Assembly (NCBI RefSeq): GCF_012932565.1
Contig: NZ_JABBYJ010000001.1
Location: 1,488,001 to 1,552,000 of the forward strand
Direction: 5' to 3'
Length of the DNA stretch: 64,000 bases
Source: Sneathiella limimaris
GTDB taxonomy: Bacteria > Pseudomonadota > Alphaproteobacteria > Sneathiellales > Sneathiellaceae
A program made the position numbers and the translations under genes. Of the stretch, positions 8,951 to 20,100 are shown one piece after another. Each line of letters starts with the position of its first letter. Positions within the stretch are counted from its first letter, which is position 1. Under the pieces are notes generated by a model, which was given only the letters and a program-made list of their open reading frames with translations, was not told the origin of the DNA and made no database searches.

Positions 8951-9727
8951 CTATTGTGAATTGACACTGTAGTCAAAAAAATTTGCTAATTTATGCTTAA
9001 GGAAAGCTGGTAATATACTTAAGAATCTCACACCAACCCAAAGGCTGCAAGGAAAACCAAACTCCGGTTTTCCCTTCTCTATTGCTTTTGCTATTTTTTG
9101 GGCAGCTTCCGTAGCCGAAATTTGCAGGGGCTTGCTTGCATTTACTCTATCAGCCATCGAGGTTTTCACATAGCCGGGGAATATTGTAGTAACTGATATC
9201 TCTGAATTTTGGAGTAGCCTACTTAAACTTTCACAGTAAATTCTGAGACCGGCTTTGCTGCTGCAATACCCTGGTGAACCTGAAAAGCCGACATAGCTGG
9301 CCAAGGAACTGATCGCTGCAATTTTCCCAGTTCCCTTCTTGAGAAAAATTTCTGCAGCCGGTTGTAATGTGTTGATTGAACCAAGTAGGTTTATACAGAG
9401 TATCGATTGAGTGTTTTCAATCGCCTCTAATTGATCTTCAGGTTTTATCCCGCCGGTAATGCCCGCGTTGGCAATCACAATCTGCAGATCACTATCATTA
9501 TCTAATCCATGTAGCCATTCACTCACTCTTTTTGCATCCTGGACATCAAGATCTGTATAGCTGACTAGGCCACCCAACTTGGTGCAGGCAGATTGCACTA
9601 TCTTCAGCTTATCCACATTTCGACCTGCAATCGCCACATGATACCCTTGCGAAGCATACAGTTTTGTAAGGGCAGCCCCGATCCCTTCCCCACCGCCAGT
9701 AATCGCTACGGTTTTAGTTGGCTTCAT
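8951..9727 (-). CDS. Short-chain dehydrogenase/reductase, RkpH-like
   Basis: A classical SDR of 258 residues: cofactor motif TGGGEGIG at about residues 10-17, D-x-D acidic turn, NAG at about residues 88-90, and catalytic S...YCSSK near residues 140-160. The C-terminus is hydrophobic (GVRFLSILPAFL), suggesting membrane contact, as in lipid-ketone reductases. It is on the same strand as the alpha-oxoamine synthase and the PKS, but separated from them by about 3 kb holding bipA and the GNAT gene. In rhizobial rkp clusters an SDR (RkpH) accompanies the RkpA synthase and RkpG. If the module makes a long-chain alpha-aminoketone, this enzyme would be the natural ketone reductase. The reductase fold is certain; the substrate is inference. 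Confidence 0.85.
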   Translation of the reverse strand: MKPTKTVAITGGGEGIGAALTKLYASQGYHVAIAGRNVDKLKIVQSACTKLGGLVSYTDLDVQDAKRVSEWLHGLDNDSDLQIVIANAGITGGIKPEDQLEAIENTQSILCINLLGSINTLQPAAEIFLKKGTGKIAAISSLASYVGFSGSPGYCSSKAGLRIYCESLSRLLQNSEISVTTIFPGYVKTSMADRVNASKPLQISATEAAQKIAKAIEKGKPEFGFPCSLWVGVRFLSILPAFLKHKLANFFDYSVNSQ

Positions 9728-9794
9728 GGTAGATAAAACAGGCTTTCTGGAAGGAATTGAAGATTGCCAAGAAACTCCGGCTGATGAGATTTGG

Positions 9795-10448
9795 TCATTC
9801 GATATCCATCTTCAAAAGGATCATTCCCCCATCGTGTGGCAGAAGATCATGACGAGTCATAGGGATATCCTCAACCTCTTGAAAGCCAGTTTTTTGATAC
9901 AGAATTCTGGCTGGTTCGTTGTCTCGCCAAACATGTAAACTCAGATTGTCCAGACCTTCATCTACTGCGATTTCCTTGGCGATATCAATCAGTGCTTTAC
10001 CACCACCTCTTCCTTTGACGCTATCATCAACGGACAAGGCATGAATGTAAAAGCTTCGCGGAATTTTTTTGGTATAGAGGCTTCGGACTGCATCCAACTT
10101 TTCCTGATCCACGAACATCTGCATTTCTTCTGATATATTGAAGTCTTTGAAAGGATAACCAAGCATAACGCCTTTTACTTCGCCATCTTCATCCAGAACA
10201 ATGCTGTTACTATAGGACAGGGCTGACTGGGGTTCTGTTAGAACAACTGCAAGCAGTTGTTCTGGTGAAACATCTGGGACAACATTATGCAATAGAAATT
10301 CCATTAATCCCCCACCGGCTCTACATAGGTGGTCGGCAATCGACGAAACATCACTTGGATTTGCCATGCGGATGGAATAGGACACGCTCTTTTCCCAGTC
10401 TGCTTGAATAAATGAAATTAGTGTCCAATTGTAGGTTAAACAAACCAT
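9795..10448 (-). CDS. GNAT family N-acetyltransferase
   Basis: The protein carries the GNAT fold: first strand YSIRMANPSDV, a central beta4 FYIHALSVDDSVKGRGGGKALI with the acetyl-CoA pyrophosphate loop (KGRGGGKAL), then LSLHVWRDNEPARILYQKTGF. The open frame from ATG 10448 has 217 residues, but the fold begins at residue 24. A GTG at 10385, preceded by GGGAAAAGAGC, is a good alternative start giving 196 residues. It sits 67 nt upstream of the SDR gene on the same strand, so the two may be cotranscribed. The acceptor is unknown; nothing in the sequence discriminates small-molecule from protein acetylation. Confidence 0.82.
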   Translation of the reverse strand: MVCLTYNWTLISFIQADWEKSVSYSIRMANPSDVSSIADHLCRAGGGLMEFLLHNVVPDVSPEQLLAVVLTEPQSALSYSNSIVLDEDGEVKGVMLGYPFKDFNISEEMQMFVDQEKLDAVRSLYTKKIPRSFYIHALSVDDSVKGRGGGKALIDIAKEIAVDEGLDNLSLHVWRDNEPARILYQKTGFQEVEDIPMTRHDLLPHDGGMILLKMDIE

Positions 10449-10591
10449 TTTGGCTATAGCTTTGCAGCTATCTAGCTCCTAAACACATATGGGCTTAAGC
10501 CAATTTTAGCGAGGATTAAACACCTTGCTATCTGGCGCGTCATCGCTATACTGCGCGCGCCTTTTTTAATTAGTTGATTGCGTTATTTATC

Positions 10592-12415
10592 ATGGAAATT
10601 CGGAACGTTGCGATTATCGCCCATGTTGATCATGGGAAAACCACACTTGTGGATGGACTGCTGAAACAGAGCGGAACGTTCCGGGAAAACCAACAGGTGG
10701 CTGAACGGGCCATGGACTCCAACGATCTGGAACGGGAGCGGGGTATTACCATCCTCGCCAAATGTACGTCCGTTGAGTGGAACAACTATCGCCTCAACAT
10801 CGTTGACACCCCAGGCCATGCCGACTTCGGCGGTGAGGTTGAGCGGATCCTCAGCATGGTGGACGGTGTTGTCGTCCTCGTCGATGCGGCTGAAGGCCCC
10901 ATGCCACAAACCAAGTTCGTGACGCAGAAAGCCTTGGGCCTTGGCCTTCGCCCGATCATCCTGATCAATAAGGCGGACCGTCCTGATGGTCGCCCTGAAG
11001 AAGTCCTCGACGAATGTTTTGATCTTCTCGTTGCGCTTGACGCGAATGAAGATCAGCTCGACTTTCCAGTACTTTATGCCTCAGCAAAAGAAGGGTGGGC
11101 CGTTACCGACCTTTCTGAGCCAAAGGAAAATCTCGATCCGCTTTTTGATTTGATCGTTAAGCATGTTCCGGCGCCAACCGTTGATGAAAGCGCCCCCTTC
11201 CGGATGCTGGTTACCACCATTGAAAGTAATCCGTACCTGGGTCGTTTGCTAACCGGCCGGATCGAATCTGGCACTCTGAAGACAAATGATCCCATCAAGG
11301 GCATGTCCCGGAGCGGTAAGAAAATTGAGGATGCCCGTGCAGCCAAGATCCTCGCTTTTCGCGGATTGGAGAGGGAATCCATTGAGGAAGCCCGCGCAGG
11401 CGATATTGTCTCTGTCGCAGGTCTTGTGAAAACAACCGTGGCAGACACGCTTCTCACACCGGATGGGACAGAACCCCTGGATGCGCAGCCAATCGATCCA
11501 CCCACCATCTCCATGACCTTTGCCATTAACTCCTCTCCCCTTGCTGGGCGGGATGGTGACAAAGTTCAAAGCCGGGTTATCCGCGATCGTCTGATGAAGG
11601 AAATCGAAGGTAACGTTTCCATCCGGGTCGAAGACAGCCCGGAAGCAGACAGTTATGTGGTTTCAGGACGCGGCGAATTGCAGCTGGGTGTTTTGATTGA
11701 AACCATGCGCCGCGAGGGCTTTGAGCTGTCCATCAGCCGGCCACGAGTTTTGTTCCGCAAAGATGAAGCCACTGGCGAGCGGCTGGAGCCGATTGAAGAA
11801 GTGGTCGTTGACGTGGATGAGGAATTCTCAGGCGTTGTGGTTGAGAAAATTGCCCTTCGCAAAGGCACGATGACAGACATGCGGCCCTCTGGTGGTGGGA
11901 AAACCCGCGTGACTTTCCTGTGTCCAACACGCGGCCTGATTGGCTATCACGGCGAATTCCTCACCGATACCCGCGGTACCGGTATCATGAACCGACTGTT
12001 CCATTCCTATGCGCCTTATAAAGGGGAAATCCCAGGTCGCCGGAACGGCGTTCTGATCTCCAATGCAACGGGTAAATCTGTTGCCTATGCCATCTGGAAC
12101 CTTGAAGCGCGCGGGGCCTTCTTTATTGGCGGCGGCGTTGAGGTTTATGAAGGCATGATCCTTGGTGAGCATAACCGCCCCAATGATCTGGAAGTCAATC
12201 CACTGAAAGCCAAGCAGCTGACCAACATCCGGGCTGCTGGCTCTGATGAGGCAGTTCGCCTGACCCCACCTCGGAAAATGAGTCTGGAGCAGGCCATCGC
12301 CTATATCGATGACGATGAACTCGTAGAAGTAACTCCAAACCATATCCGGCTTCGCAAGCGTCACCTGGATCCACACGAGCGGAAAAAAGCTGCCCGTGCT
12401 GGTGAAAATGCCTAA
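10592..12415 (+). CDS. typA: Ribosome-associated translational GTPase TypA/BipA
   Basis: The 607-residue product has the canonical length. It opens [19 protein letters not shown] with the P-loop, followed by the switch I segment [16 protein letters not shown] and NKAD for guanine recognition. EF-G-like domains follow, then the BipA-specific C-terminal domain ([26 protein letters not shown]). BipA binds the ribosome and aids 50S assembly and stress or low-temperature adaptation. I chose ATG 10592, not the in-frame TTG at 10574, because family members begin exactly at this MEIRN. No strong Shine-Dalgarno is visible. The gene is transcribed against the rkp-like genes on both sides. Confidence 0.97.
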   Translation: MEIRNVAIIAHVDHGKTTLVDGLLKQSGTFRENQQVAERAMDSNDLERERGITILAKCTSVEWNNYRLNIVDTPGHADFGGEVERILSMVDGVVVLVDAAEGPMPQTKFVTQKALGLGLRPIILINKADRPDGRPEEVLDECFDLLVALDANEDQLDFPVLYASAKEGWAVTDLSEPKENLDPLFDLIVKHVPAPTVDESAPFRMLVTTIESNPYLGRLLTGRIESGTLKTNDPIKGMSRSGKKIEDARAAKILAFRGLERESIEEARAGDIVSVAGLVKTTVADTLLTPDGTEPLDAQPIDPPTISMTFAINSSPLAGRDGDKVQSRVIRDRLMKEIEGNVSIRVEDSPEADSYVVSGRGELQLGVLIETMRREGFELSISRPRVLFRKDEATGERLEPIEEVVVDVDEEFSGVVVEKIALRKGTMTDMRPSGGGKTRVTFLCPTRGLIGYHGEFLTDTRGTGIMNRLFHSYAPYKGEIPGRRNGVLISNATGKSVAYAIWNLEARGAFFIGGGVEVYEGMILGEHNRPNDLEVNPLKAKQLTNIRAAGSDEAVRLTPPRKMSLEQAIAYIDDDELVEVTPNHIRLRKRHLDPHERKKAARAGENA

Positions 12416-12514
12416 TACACCTGATCACCAACCCATTGAAATTTGATTGGCATTGGGCGAAACTTGTGGAAACATGAACTTCGCCCATAACAATCAGAAC
12501 AAGAGGGGGACAAT

Positions 12515-12736
12515 ATGGCGATCATTGAAGTGGAAAGCGAAATTGCCGGTAAGGTCTGGAAGATCGAAACCGAGATCGGCCAGCAACTCGAAGAAGACGA
12601 TGCCATCCTCATACTGGAAAGTATGAAGATGGAAATCCCGGTCGATGCACCTGAGGATGGCAAGTTAGTTGAACTCTTGGTTGGCGAGGGAGATCCGGTC
12701 GAAGAAGGCCAGGTCGTCGCCAAACTGGAAGTTTAA
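12515..12736 (+). CDS. Small biotinyl/lipoyl carrier protein (BCCP-like)
   Basis: A 73-residue single-domain protein made entirely of a biotinyl-attachment domain. The lysine to be modified is K38 in the canonical ESMKME hairpin, with matching proline and glycine turns before (SEIAGKVW) and after (VEEGQVV). A clear Shine-Dalgarno (GAGGGGGA) precedes the ATG. Such stand-alone carriers usually serve a biotin-dependent carboxylase whose other subunits are elsewhere; no biotin carboxylase or carboxyltransferase is in this window. It follows typA by 99 nt on the same strand. Its position inside a fatty-acid-like synthase locus is suggestive of malonyl-CoA supply, but that is speculation. Confidence 0.88.
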   Translation: MAIIEVESEIAGKVWKIETEIGQQLEEDDAILILESMKMEIPVDAPEDGKLVELLVGEGDPVEEGQVVAKLEV

Positions 12737-12765
12737 GTTCATGTGATGTTGAGGCAGACTTTGTA

Positions 12766-14106
12766 CTAAGTTTTTAACGCTTCCCAACATGATTTGGTTT
12801 TTTCAACGGCTTCTGTAATTTGTTCGGCTGTATGTTCGCTAGAGAGGAAGAAGCGAAGACGGGCGCTTTCTTCAGGAACAGCCGGGTAGATGATTGGTGG
12901 GGCATAAACGCCTTCATCAAATAGGCTGGAGGAGAGCTGTCCTGCTTTCACTGAGTTCCCGATGATAATTGGGACAACTGCATGGCCTTGGCTTAGTCCA
13001 GTATTTAACCCTGCTTTTTTCGCTAGCTTGATGAATAGGTTGGCATTTTCCCGAAACCGTTTAATCCGTTCTGGTTCGCGGAGCATTACATTAAGGCTAG
13101 CAAGTGCTGCAGCCGCGACAGGCGGTGGCATGCCAACACTATAGACAAATCCCGGCGCAGAGAATTTCAGATATTCAATTAGTGCAGCCGACCCTGCAAT
13201 ATAGCCACCGCACCCAGCTGTGGTCTTGGAGAGAGTTCCCATCCAGATATCCACATCCTGGCCAGCAACGCCAAAATGTTCTCCTGCACCGCGTCCGGTC
13301 GCCCCAAGAACACCAAGACTATGGGCTTCGTCGACCATCAAAAGACATTTGTAGCGATCTTTGATCTCCACCAACCTGTCAAGAGGAGCCGCGTCACCAT
13401 CCATGCTGTACACTCCCTCAACAACAATCAGGCAGCGTTCATACTGATGCCGAATGTCTTTAAGGATCTGATCCAGCATATTCATGTCGTTATGGGGGAA
13501 CATGCGCCGTTTGGCTTGAGACAGCTGAGTCCCTTGCAGAATACTATTGTGAGAGAAATTATCGTATAGAATAAGATCCTTGGGTCCCAAAAGGTTGCCA
13601 ATTACAGTCAGGTTGGTCGCGTACCCACTGACCATAACTACGGCATCATCCACGTTGTAGACTTCGGCCAGTTTTTTCTCCAAATCCTGATGGATTTGCC
13701 GCTCACCAGCGACAATGCGGCTGGCGGAAACGGAAGTGCCATATGTATCAATAGCGTCATGGGCTGCTTTACTGACTTCAGGATGGCCGTTCATACCTAA
13801 GTAATTGTAGTTGGCAAAATTGATCAGTTGATGATTGCCAACGCTTACAGTGCTGGCAGCCATACCATCTTGAAGACGGAAAAATGGATTTTCGATCTTG
13901 GCTTTTTCAGCAACAATCCGGTGAAGATGAAGCTTCTGGTATTCCGGAAATTCCTCAATTTTATAATGGCTCGTTGGAATGACCGGATGAAAATCATCTG
14001 CTTTGGTATCCGTTGTGGATGGCCTTTTCCTAGCCCGAAGACTATTCAGCAGGTTTTTTTTATCATCCTTGGAAAGACCAAATTGCGGCTTTTTCTGATC
14101 TGTCAT
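12766..14106 (-). CDS. rkpG: PLP-dependent alpha-oxoamine synthase (RkpG-like, AONS/SPT family)
   Basis: A 446-residue fold-type I enzyme of the alpha-oxoamine synthase family, which condenses an acyl thioester with an amino acid with loss of CO2 (as in AONS, KBL and serine palmitoyltransferase). Motifs: NYNYLGMNGHP, SVSASRIVAGERQIH, DNFSHNSIL, VDEAHSLGVLG, and the Schiff-base lysine K294 in GTLSKTTAGCGGYIAGS. An approximately 60-residue N-terminal extension precedes the catalytic core. It begins 48 nt after the end of the giant PKS gene on the same strand, so the PKS-bound acyl chain is its probable substrate, making an alpha-aminoketone lipid. The rhizobial counterpart is RkpG of K-antigen synthesis. 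Biotin synthesis is unlikely because no bio genes are present. Confidence 0.85.
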   Translation of the reverse strand: MTDQKKPQFGLSKDDKKNLLNSLRARKRPSTTDTKADDFHPVIPTSHYKIEEFPEYQKLHLHRIVAEKAKIENPFFRLQDGMAASTVSVGNHQLINFANYNYLGMNGHPEVSKAAHDAIDTYGTSVSASRIVAGERQIHQDLEKKLAEVYNVDDAVVMVSGYATNLTVIGNLLGPKDLILYDNFSHNSILQGTQLSQAKRRMFPHNDMNMLDQILKDIRHQYERCLIVVEGVYSMDGDAAPLDRLVEIKDRYKCLLMVDEAHSLGVLGATGRGAGEHFGVAGQDVDIWMGTLSKTTAGCGGYIAGSAALIEYLKFSAPGFVYSVGMPPPVAAAALASLNVMLREPERIKRFRENANLFIKLAKKAGLNTGLSQGHAVVPIIIGNSVKAGQLSSSLFDEGVYAPPIIYPAVPEESARLRFFLSSEHTAEQITEAVEKTKSCWEALKT

Positions 14107-14154
14107 AACTACTCTTCTGACCTGAGAATTTTCTTACCGATTGCGGGAATGAAC

Positions 14155-17100
14155 CTAGTTGTTTTTCGCAGGACTGTCATCAAGATCTTCAGTGATCCCG
14201 TGCTGAGCCATCAGGACATCCATCTCGCTTCCGGCTTGTTCGGTTGCCTCTCCTTCACCGGTTAGCAAAGAAGCAACTTTATCGGCCAAATCTGAAATGT
14301 TACCCCCACCAATAATGCTCATCGACGATAGCTCAATGCCTGTTTTGCGCTCAAGTTCCATGGTCAGTTCCAGGGCCATGAGGCTATCAATTCCGAGGTC
14401 AAATAGGGACTTTTCGGCAGAGATTTTATCAGTTGGTGAACCCGTGATGGCTGAAATCTGGCTGATGACAAGAGCTTGGACGAGTTCCACGATTTCATCA
14501 TGAGACTTACCTTCAAGCGAGGCAATGAAATCATCAGCATCTTCAACAGAGCCGGCTTCGCCAACAAGGTGTTGGATATCCAGATACCGTGAGGTTGAAC
14601 CCACAGCAAAATTCCGTGTTACATTGCCCCAGTCCAGTTGAAGCATTGCGACATTATCTTTATTTGCAAGGACAACATCTTCAAGACCAGAGAGTGCCGC
14701 AGCAGAGCTCATGGCTTTTAGTCCCGTCCGTTTGACAAGGATATCCTTCACGTCTTCATTTGCTGCGAGGACACCAACATCATCAATTGCACCCCATGCG
14801 ACTGTGGTTGCAGGCAGACCTTGTCTACGGCGGTAATCTGTTAAGGCTTCTAAGTAGCTATTGGCAGCGACATAACTTGCCTGACCCGGGTTGCCGATAT
14901 AGGTCGTTGCTGATGAGTACATCAGGAATAGTTCAATCGGATCTGACAGGGTCAGCTCATGTAGGTTCCAAGCGCCAGCAATTTTTGGGGCGGCGACTTT
15001 CTGAAGTCCTTCAGGCGCCATATTGGCAATCAAGCCGTCTTCCAAAACCATTGCGCAATGAATGATGCCAGAAATAGAAACTTTTTTGCTGCGAAGATCA
15101 GCGAGCAGAGTTTCAAGTTCCTGTCGTTTAGTAACATCTGCGTTGTAGAGGTCGATTTGAATGCCATCAGCTCGCAGTTGGTCAATAATGGCCTGATCTT
15201 CAGGTGTTTTAACGCCACTTCTGCCGATGAGAACCAGATGATCAAAGTGCTTGGATGCAAAATTCTTTGCTGTGGCTAAGCCAAAACCACCTTGTCCGCC
15301 GGTAATCAGGCATGCTCCATCGTAATGCGATTGAGGCGTTGTAGCCTGTTTTTGTGCAGCGACAGTTTTACGATCTGCTGTGTCATCCATGCTCACAACG
15401 ATTTTGCCGATATGTCGGCTTTGCTGCAGGGTGCGAAACGCTTCTTCAATCTGAGAGGGTTTGAATTTCAGATGCACAAGAGGTCTGAAGGCTTCTGTTT
15501 CAAACAGCTCCATCATCTCCTTAAACAAGCGACTGGAAAGGGCTGGTTTTTCAGCAAGTAGCTGATCTGCGTCAATCCCGTAATAGGTAATATTGTTGCG
15601 GAATGGACGAAGACCGATTTTGCTATCTGCATAGAAGTCCCGTTTACCCAACTCCAGAAAACGCCCGAAGGGTTTCAGGATAGACAGGTTTTTGGGAATT
15701 GCCTGGCCGGATAGGGAGTTCAGAATAACATCCACGCCTTCGCCGTTGGTCAGTTCCATAATTTGATCTGCGAATTCGAGCGTGCGTGAATTAAGCACAT
15801 TTTCACAGCCCAGCAGTTTCAGGAAATCCCGCTTTTCAGCAGAGCCAGCTGTGACATAAATTTCGGCGCCAATATGCTGGCAATACTGTATGGCGGCAAG
15901 ACCTACGCCACCGGCAGCACCATGGATGAGGACCTTCTCCCCAGGTTCCACGCGCGCAAGATAGTGGAGTGCATAGTAAATGGTAAAAAATACACTCGGG
16001 ATTGTTGCCGCTTCGTCATAGGACATTTCGTCCGGTATTTTGGCAACGGCAGTTGTCCGGGTGCGAATGATATCGGCGAAGCAATTGGGGGCAAAACACA
16101 TGACTCGGTCACCTGGAGCGAAATCAGTGATTCCGCTGCCAACTGACTTGACGATACCAGCACCTTCCATGCCGAGGGTGGGGCCTGCATACCCGTTTTC
16201 GACAGCTTCATCTTTCAGAATGCCCATGGCCAACATAACATCACGGAAGTTGAGGCCCGTTGATTTCATGTCGACTTCAATTTCATCCGCGCCAAGTTCT
16301 TCCTGATGATCCATCTCAAACCAGGTCAAATTTTCGAGCGCGCCGGGTTTTGCAAAATCAAGACGGAAGTGGCTATCCGAAGTTGCGGATTGAGTTGTCA
16401 GGTCTGCTTGCCGAATGCGCGAAGCAAACCGGCCACCTTCACGGATCACAATTTCCCGATCCCAATCGAATGTTTCCAGTTCTCGACTGAGGATCTCAGC
16501 GGTTGCCGTTCCAAAAAGGGCTTTAGTTCCAGCTGGAAGGTCAATGAGCTTGCACTGCAAATCCGGGAATTCATTGGTAATGACTCGACCCAAGCCCCAA
16601 AGAGGTGCGTGTAGAGGCTGGGTCTGATCCGTTTCATTTATTTTCTGACTGCCTTGTGTAACAAGCAGCAACCGTGTTTTGCTGAGCAGAGAAGGGGATA
16701 GACCTTGAAGAAGGTTTACCAGAGGAAGGCATCTAACATCTTGCGCTGCAAGAGCTTCCGCTTCGTTATGGAGAGAGAGGCCCGCCAGATAGAGGCAGCT
16801 TTCAACCGTCTTGCCGCTATCCACTATTAACTTTGAAAGACTGCTGATTTCTTCTGTAGTTGCAGCGCCAAGGCCCATTTCCTCTTGTAGGTCAGGCGTA
16901 AACTCTGTTCCAAGCTTTAGAATATGGTGCTCTTTCGGCCCTTCTAGCGCGGCAATCCGCTTGGCCAGTTTCAGCTCATCCTCTGAATTTGAGACAATGA
17001 TCAGTTTCAGGCCAGAGGCTTCTACGTCAGGCTGAGCTTTAGGCAAAGCCGCATTTTTAACGTGGGAGCCGGTCAGCAGCATGCTGTTGTGAAATGGCGT

Positions 17101-20100
17101 GTTGTCAGTAGAAAGAAGTAGTTCGGTTTCAAACTCTTCATTGCCAGCCAATTGTTGCATCCAAGTGGCTTCGTTTAAGGTCAGTGGCCGGAGTTGATTG
17201 GTAGAGGTACTCCGATCCCACCAATTGGGCGCGCCGCCTGCAAGGAAAGAAGAGATGCGGCCACCACTATTTTGGCCGAGGAAAAACCGTCCGTTCAGTT
17301 TCAGCAGAGAACGGATCATTGGCGCAATGACCTCATAACGAGGTGGTGTAACTGGTGTTCCCCTAAAAATAATCACGTCATACTGAGGGGCATTTTCCAT
17401 ATAGGATTGAAGGGCTTCACCAGACGTGTCTTCCAGGTATTGGCAGGAAACCCCGTTCATTGCTGAAAATTCCAGGCGTGCGCGGTGATGCGCATTGGAG
17501 TCTGTCGCCACAAAATCGTAAATCAATCGGTCTTTTGGTGCCTGATTAAGGAAAGATTTTGTGCTGAGAATATTCTGACCACCGAATTCCAGAATACGTA
17601 CGCTAATACTCTCTGGTAAGGATGACAGGAACTCGGCAAGTGCTGAATTTAAAGCCGTGTCAGATGTGGCAGAATAGGCTGATCCTTCCACCAACTGTTT
17701 TGCCAAAGAGGTTTCGGAGTGGATGGGCAGATCCTCTGGAAGAACAGCACCAGAAAGAATTTCCGGAAGGTTCTGTCCTGTCCGACCGATCATGGTGAGT
17801 TCTGGCAGAAGTTCTGGATGATCTGCAATCAGGAGCCGCCAGATGTCACTTGCGGCAAAGAGTTCGGCTTCCTCATCCAATTTCCACGTGTCGTCTTCGC
17901 GTTCAAGTAAACCATCTTCCTTGAGGAGATTGAGCAGAAAATTCACAAACCGGGATTGTGCCGGATCGATCTGTTCAGTGGCAATCAGATCAAGAACCCG
18001 GAAGCCAGACTTTAGATTTGCGCCCAAGGTTTCCAGTGTTTCCAAGACAAAGGCAGAAATGAGCGCATCTGTCAGAGGGGCAACTTCTTCACCATAACTG
18101 CTTGCATCACTGGTTGCTTCAAAAGGAAGGTTAGCCTCCTCAATACCAGAAGGCAGAGGATGCCCTTCCAAGAGTGGAGTTGGAACATAGTTTTGTTGGT
18201 ACAGCGTTGGCGTTTTGCTTTGCCCTTGGCTTTCGAACAGGCGGAAACGGCAATCCTGCAGGTCTGCTACTGGACTGCCATCTTCTGCAACCAGCCTAAA
18301 GTCTGCAATGATCGAGCGGCTGCTGATCCGATTAATACGGGCAATTGAGCGGACCGCCTTTGCTCCGGGCTGATAGAGGCGCACCTTACCGAAAACGGAT
18401 GGCAGGTAGGTTGCTGCTTTTACCGAATTGGTTGGATCTGTCAGCAGGGTGAACAAGCTTTGTAGACATCCATCGCCAATCGCGGGATGGAGGTTATAAA
18501 GATCTGCCGTCTCAAGGCAGTCTGTTGCCAATTGAATTTTGGCACTGACTAAATTTTCGGCGAGTTGGATTTGCTGTACGGTCTGAAAATTGGGCCCATA
18601 TGTTAGTCCCAACGATTGGGTCAGTTCATAGAAGCCGGATTTATCAAACGGGGCCTCAGCGAGCGCATCGTTATGATCTGCCCAAGTCCAGTTCGGTATT
18701 TCGGACGAGGTATCTTTTACGACATTTGCTGTCACATTGGTGAGACCTGCTGAATCGCTAAGGTAGGGGCGACTTTGGATCTGAACCTTGCCATCAACTG
18801 GATCAAGGTCAACGATCAGCGTGCGAAGAGCTTTTTCTTCGAGGGCAAGGGGTGCATGAATTTCGAGGTTTTCAACAACCAGATTGCCTTCACCATACGC
18901 TTTGCGACCTGCTGCAAGCACAATTTCCAAGAAGCCCGCTGCGGGAAAGATAACCGTGTCGTTGACTAGGTGATCTTTCAAGAAATTAGGTTTCAAGGCG
19001 CCCAGATGAACCATCCATTCTGTCTGTTCAGGATTAAGCGCCTCACCGAGCAGAGGGCCTCCCCAATCAGCCGTTAGAGAAAATCGAGCTTCAGAGGTGG
19101 TTTCGAGATGATAAGTTTGCCGATCCCAAGGATAGGTCGGCAGCAACTCAGATTTCACAGGTTTTGAGAATTGGGACGCGTAATCAATCCGACCGCCTTC
19201 AACATAGACGGCTTCCAGAATGTGAGCTATTCGATCCGCATCCGCCTTGCCAGTAATTGCAGGAAGGACACTAAAGCCTTCTGATTTCTGTTTGAAGCTG
19301 TTCTTGAGATAACCGCCCAGGATCGCTTTGGGTCCGATTTCCAAGAACATGCGGCAGCCCTGATCCCAGGCGGAGTTTATGGCCTGATCAAAAAGCACAG
19401 GTTTACGGATGTTTCGCCACCAATAATTTGCTGTGAGCTCTTCACCTGAAATTTCTTGGCCGGTCACAGTTGAAATGAGTGTACCGGAGCCATTTTCTGG
19501 AGATAGTTTTGCAAGGTTGGTGAGAATTTCGTCTTCAACAGGATCCATTAAAGAGCTGTGGAAGGGATATTCAAGATCCAGTTTTTTAAAGAGAATTCGG
19601 TTCTTTTTACAATATGGTTTTAAGATATCCAGTTGATCGTCATGACCAGACAATGTCAGACTGGTCGGACCGTTATATCCTGCAATTTCCACATCCAGGG
19701 CAAGCTCAGCGATAATTTCATCCAGCTTTTCGGGCGCTATTTCAATAGCTGCCATGCCGCCATGGCCGCGGGTGTTGCCTTGAGCATTACTCCGCGTGAG
19801 GATGACAGTAACCGCTTGCTCTAGAGACAAATGGCCCGCTGAGTAGGCTGCGGCGATCTCTCCGACACTGTGACCAATACTGGCTTCAGGCTCAATGCCC
19901 TGACTTTTCAAGACCTCGATCAAACCGATCTGAATGCTCATAATCAGTGGCTGGGCAACAGTGGTATCAGCAATATGTTCTTCGGTTGAGTTCTTGAGCG
20001 TCTCAACAATTGACCAACCAGCTTTACTTTGGACTATGGCATCTATCTGACGGATCTTCTTGGCAAAGGTTTCATTTTCTTTGAGAAGGTCGGCTGCCAT

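Noticed and set aside
9726-9938. 70-codon plus-strand frame between SDR and GNAT genes
   Set aside because: Most of it is antisense to the GNAT coding end, with no family match or ribosome site.
10574-10591. TTG extension of typA
   Set aside because: BipA proteins begin MEIRN at ATG 10592 and the six added residues are not family-like.
11828-12376. 182-codon minus-strand frame inside typA
   Set aside because: Lies fully antisense to a well conserved gene; composition shows no protein character.
12766-14106. Biotin synthesis BioF for the oxoamine synthase
   Set aside because: No bioA, bioB or bioD nearby, and it adjoins the PKS; the RkpG-type role fits better.
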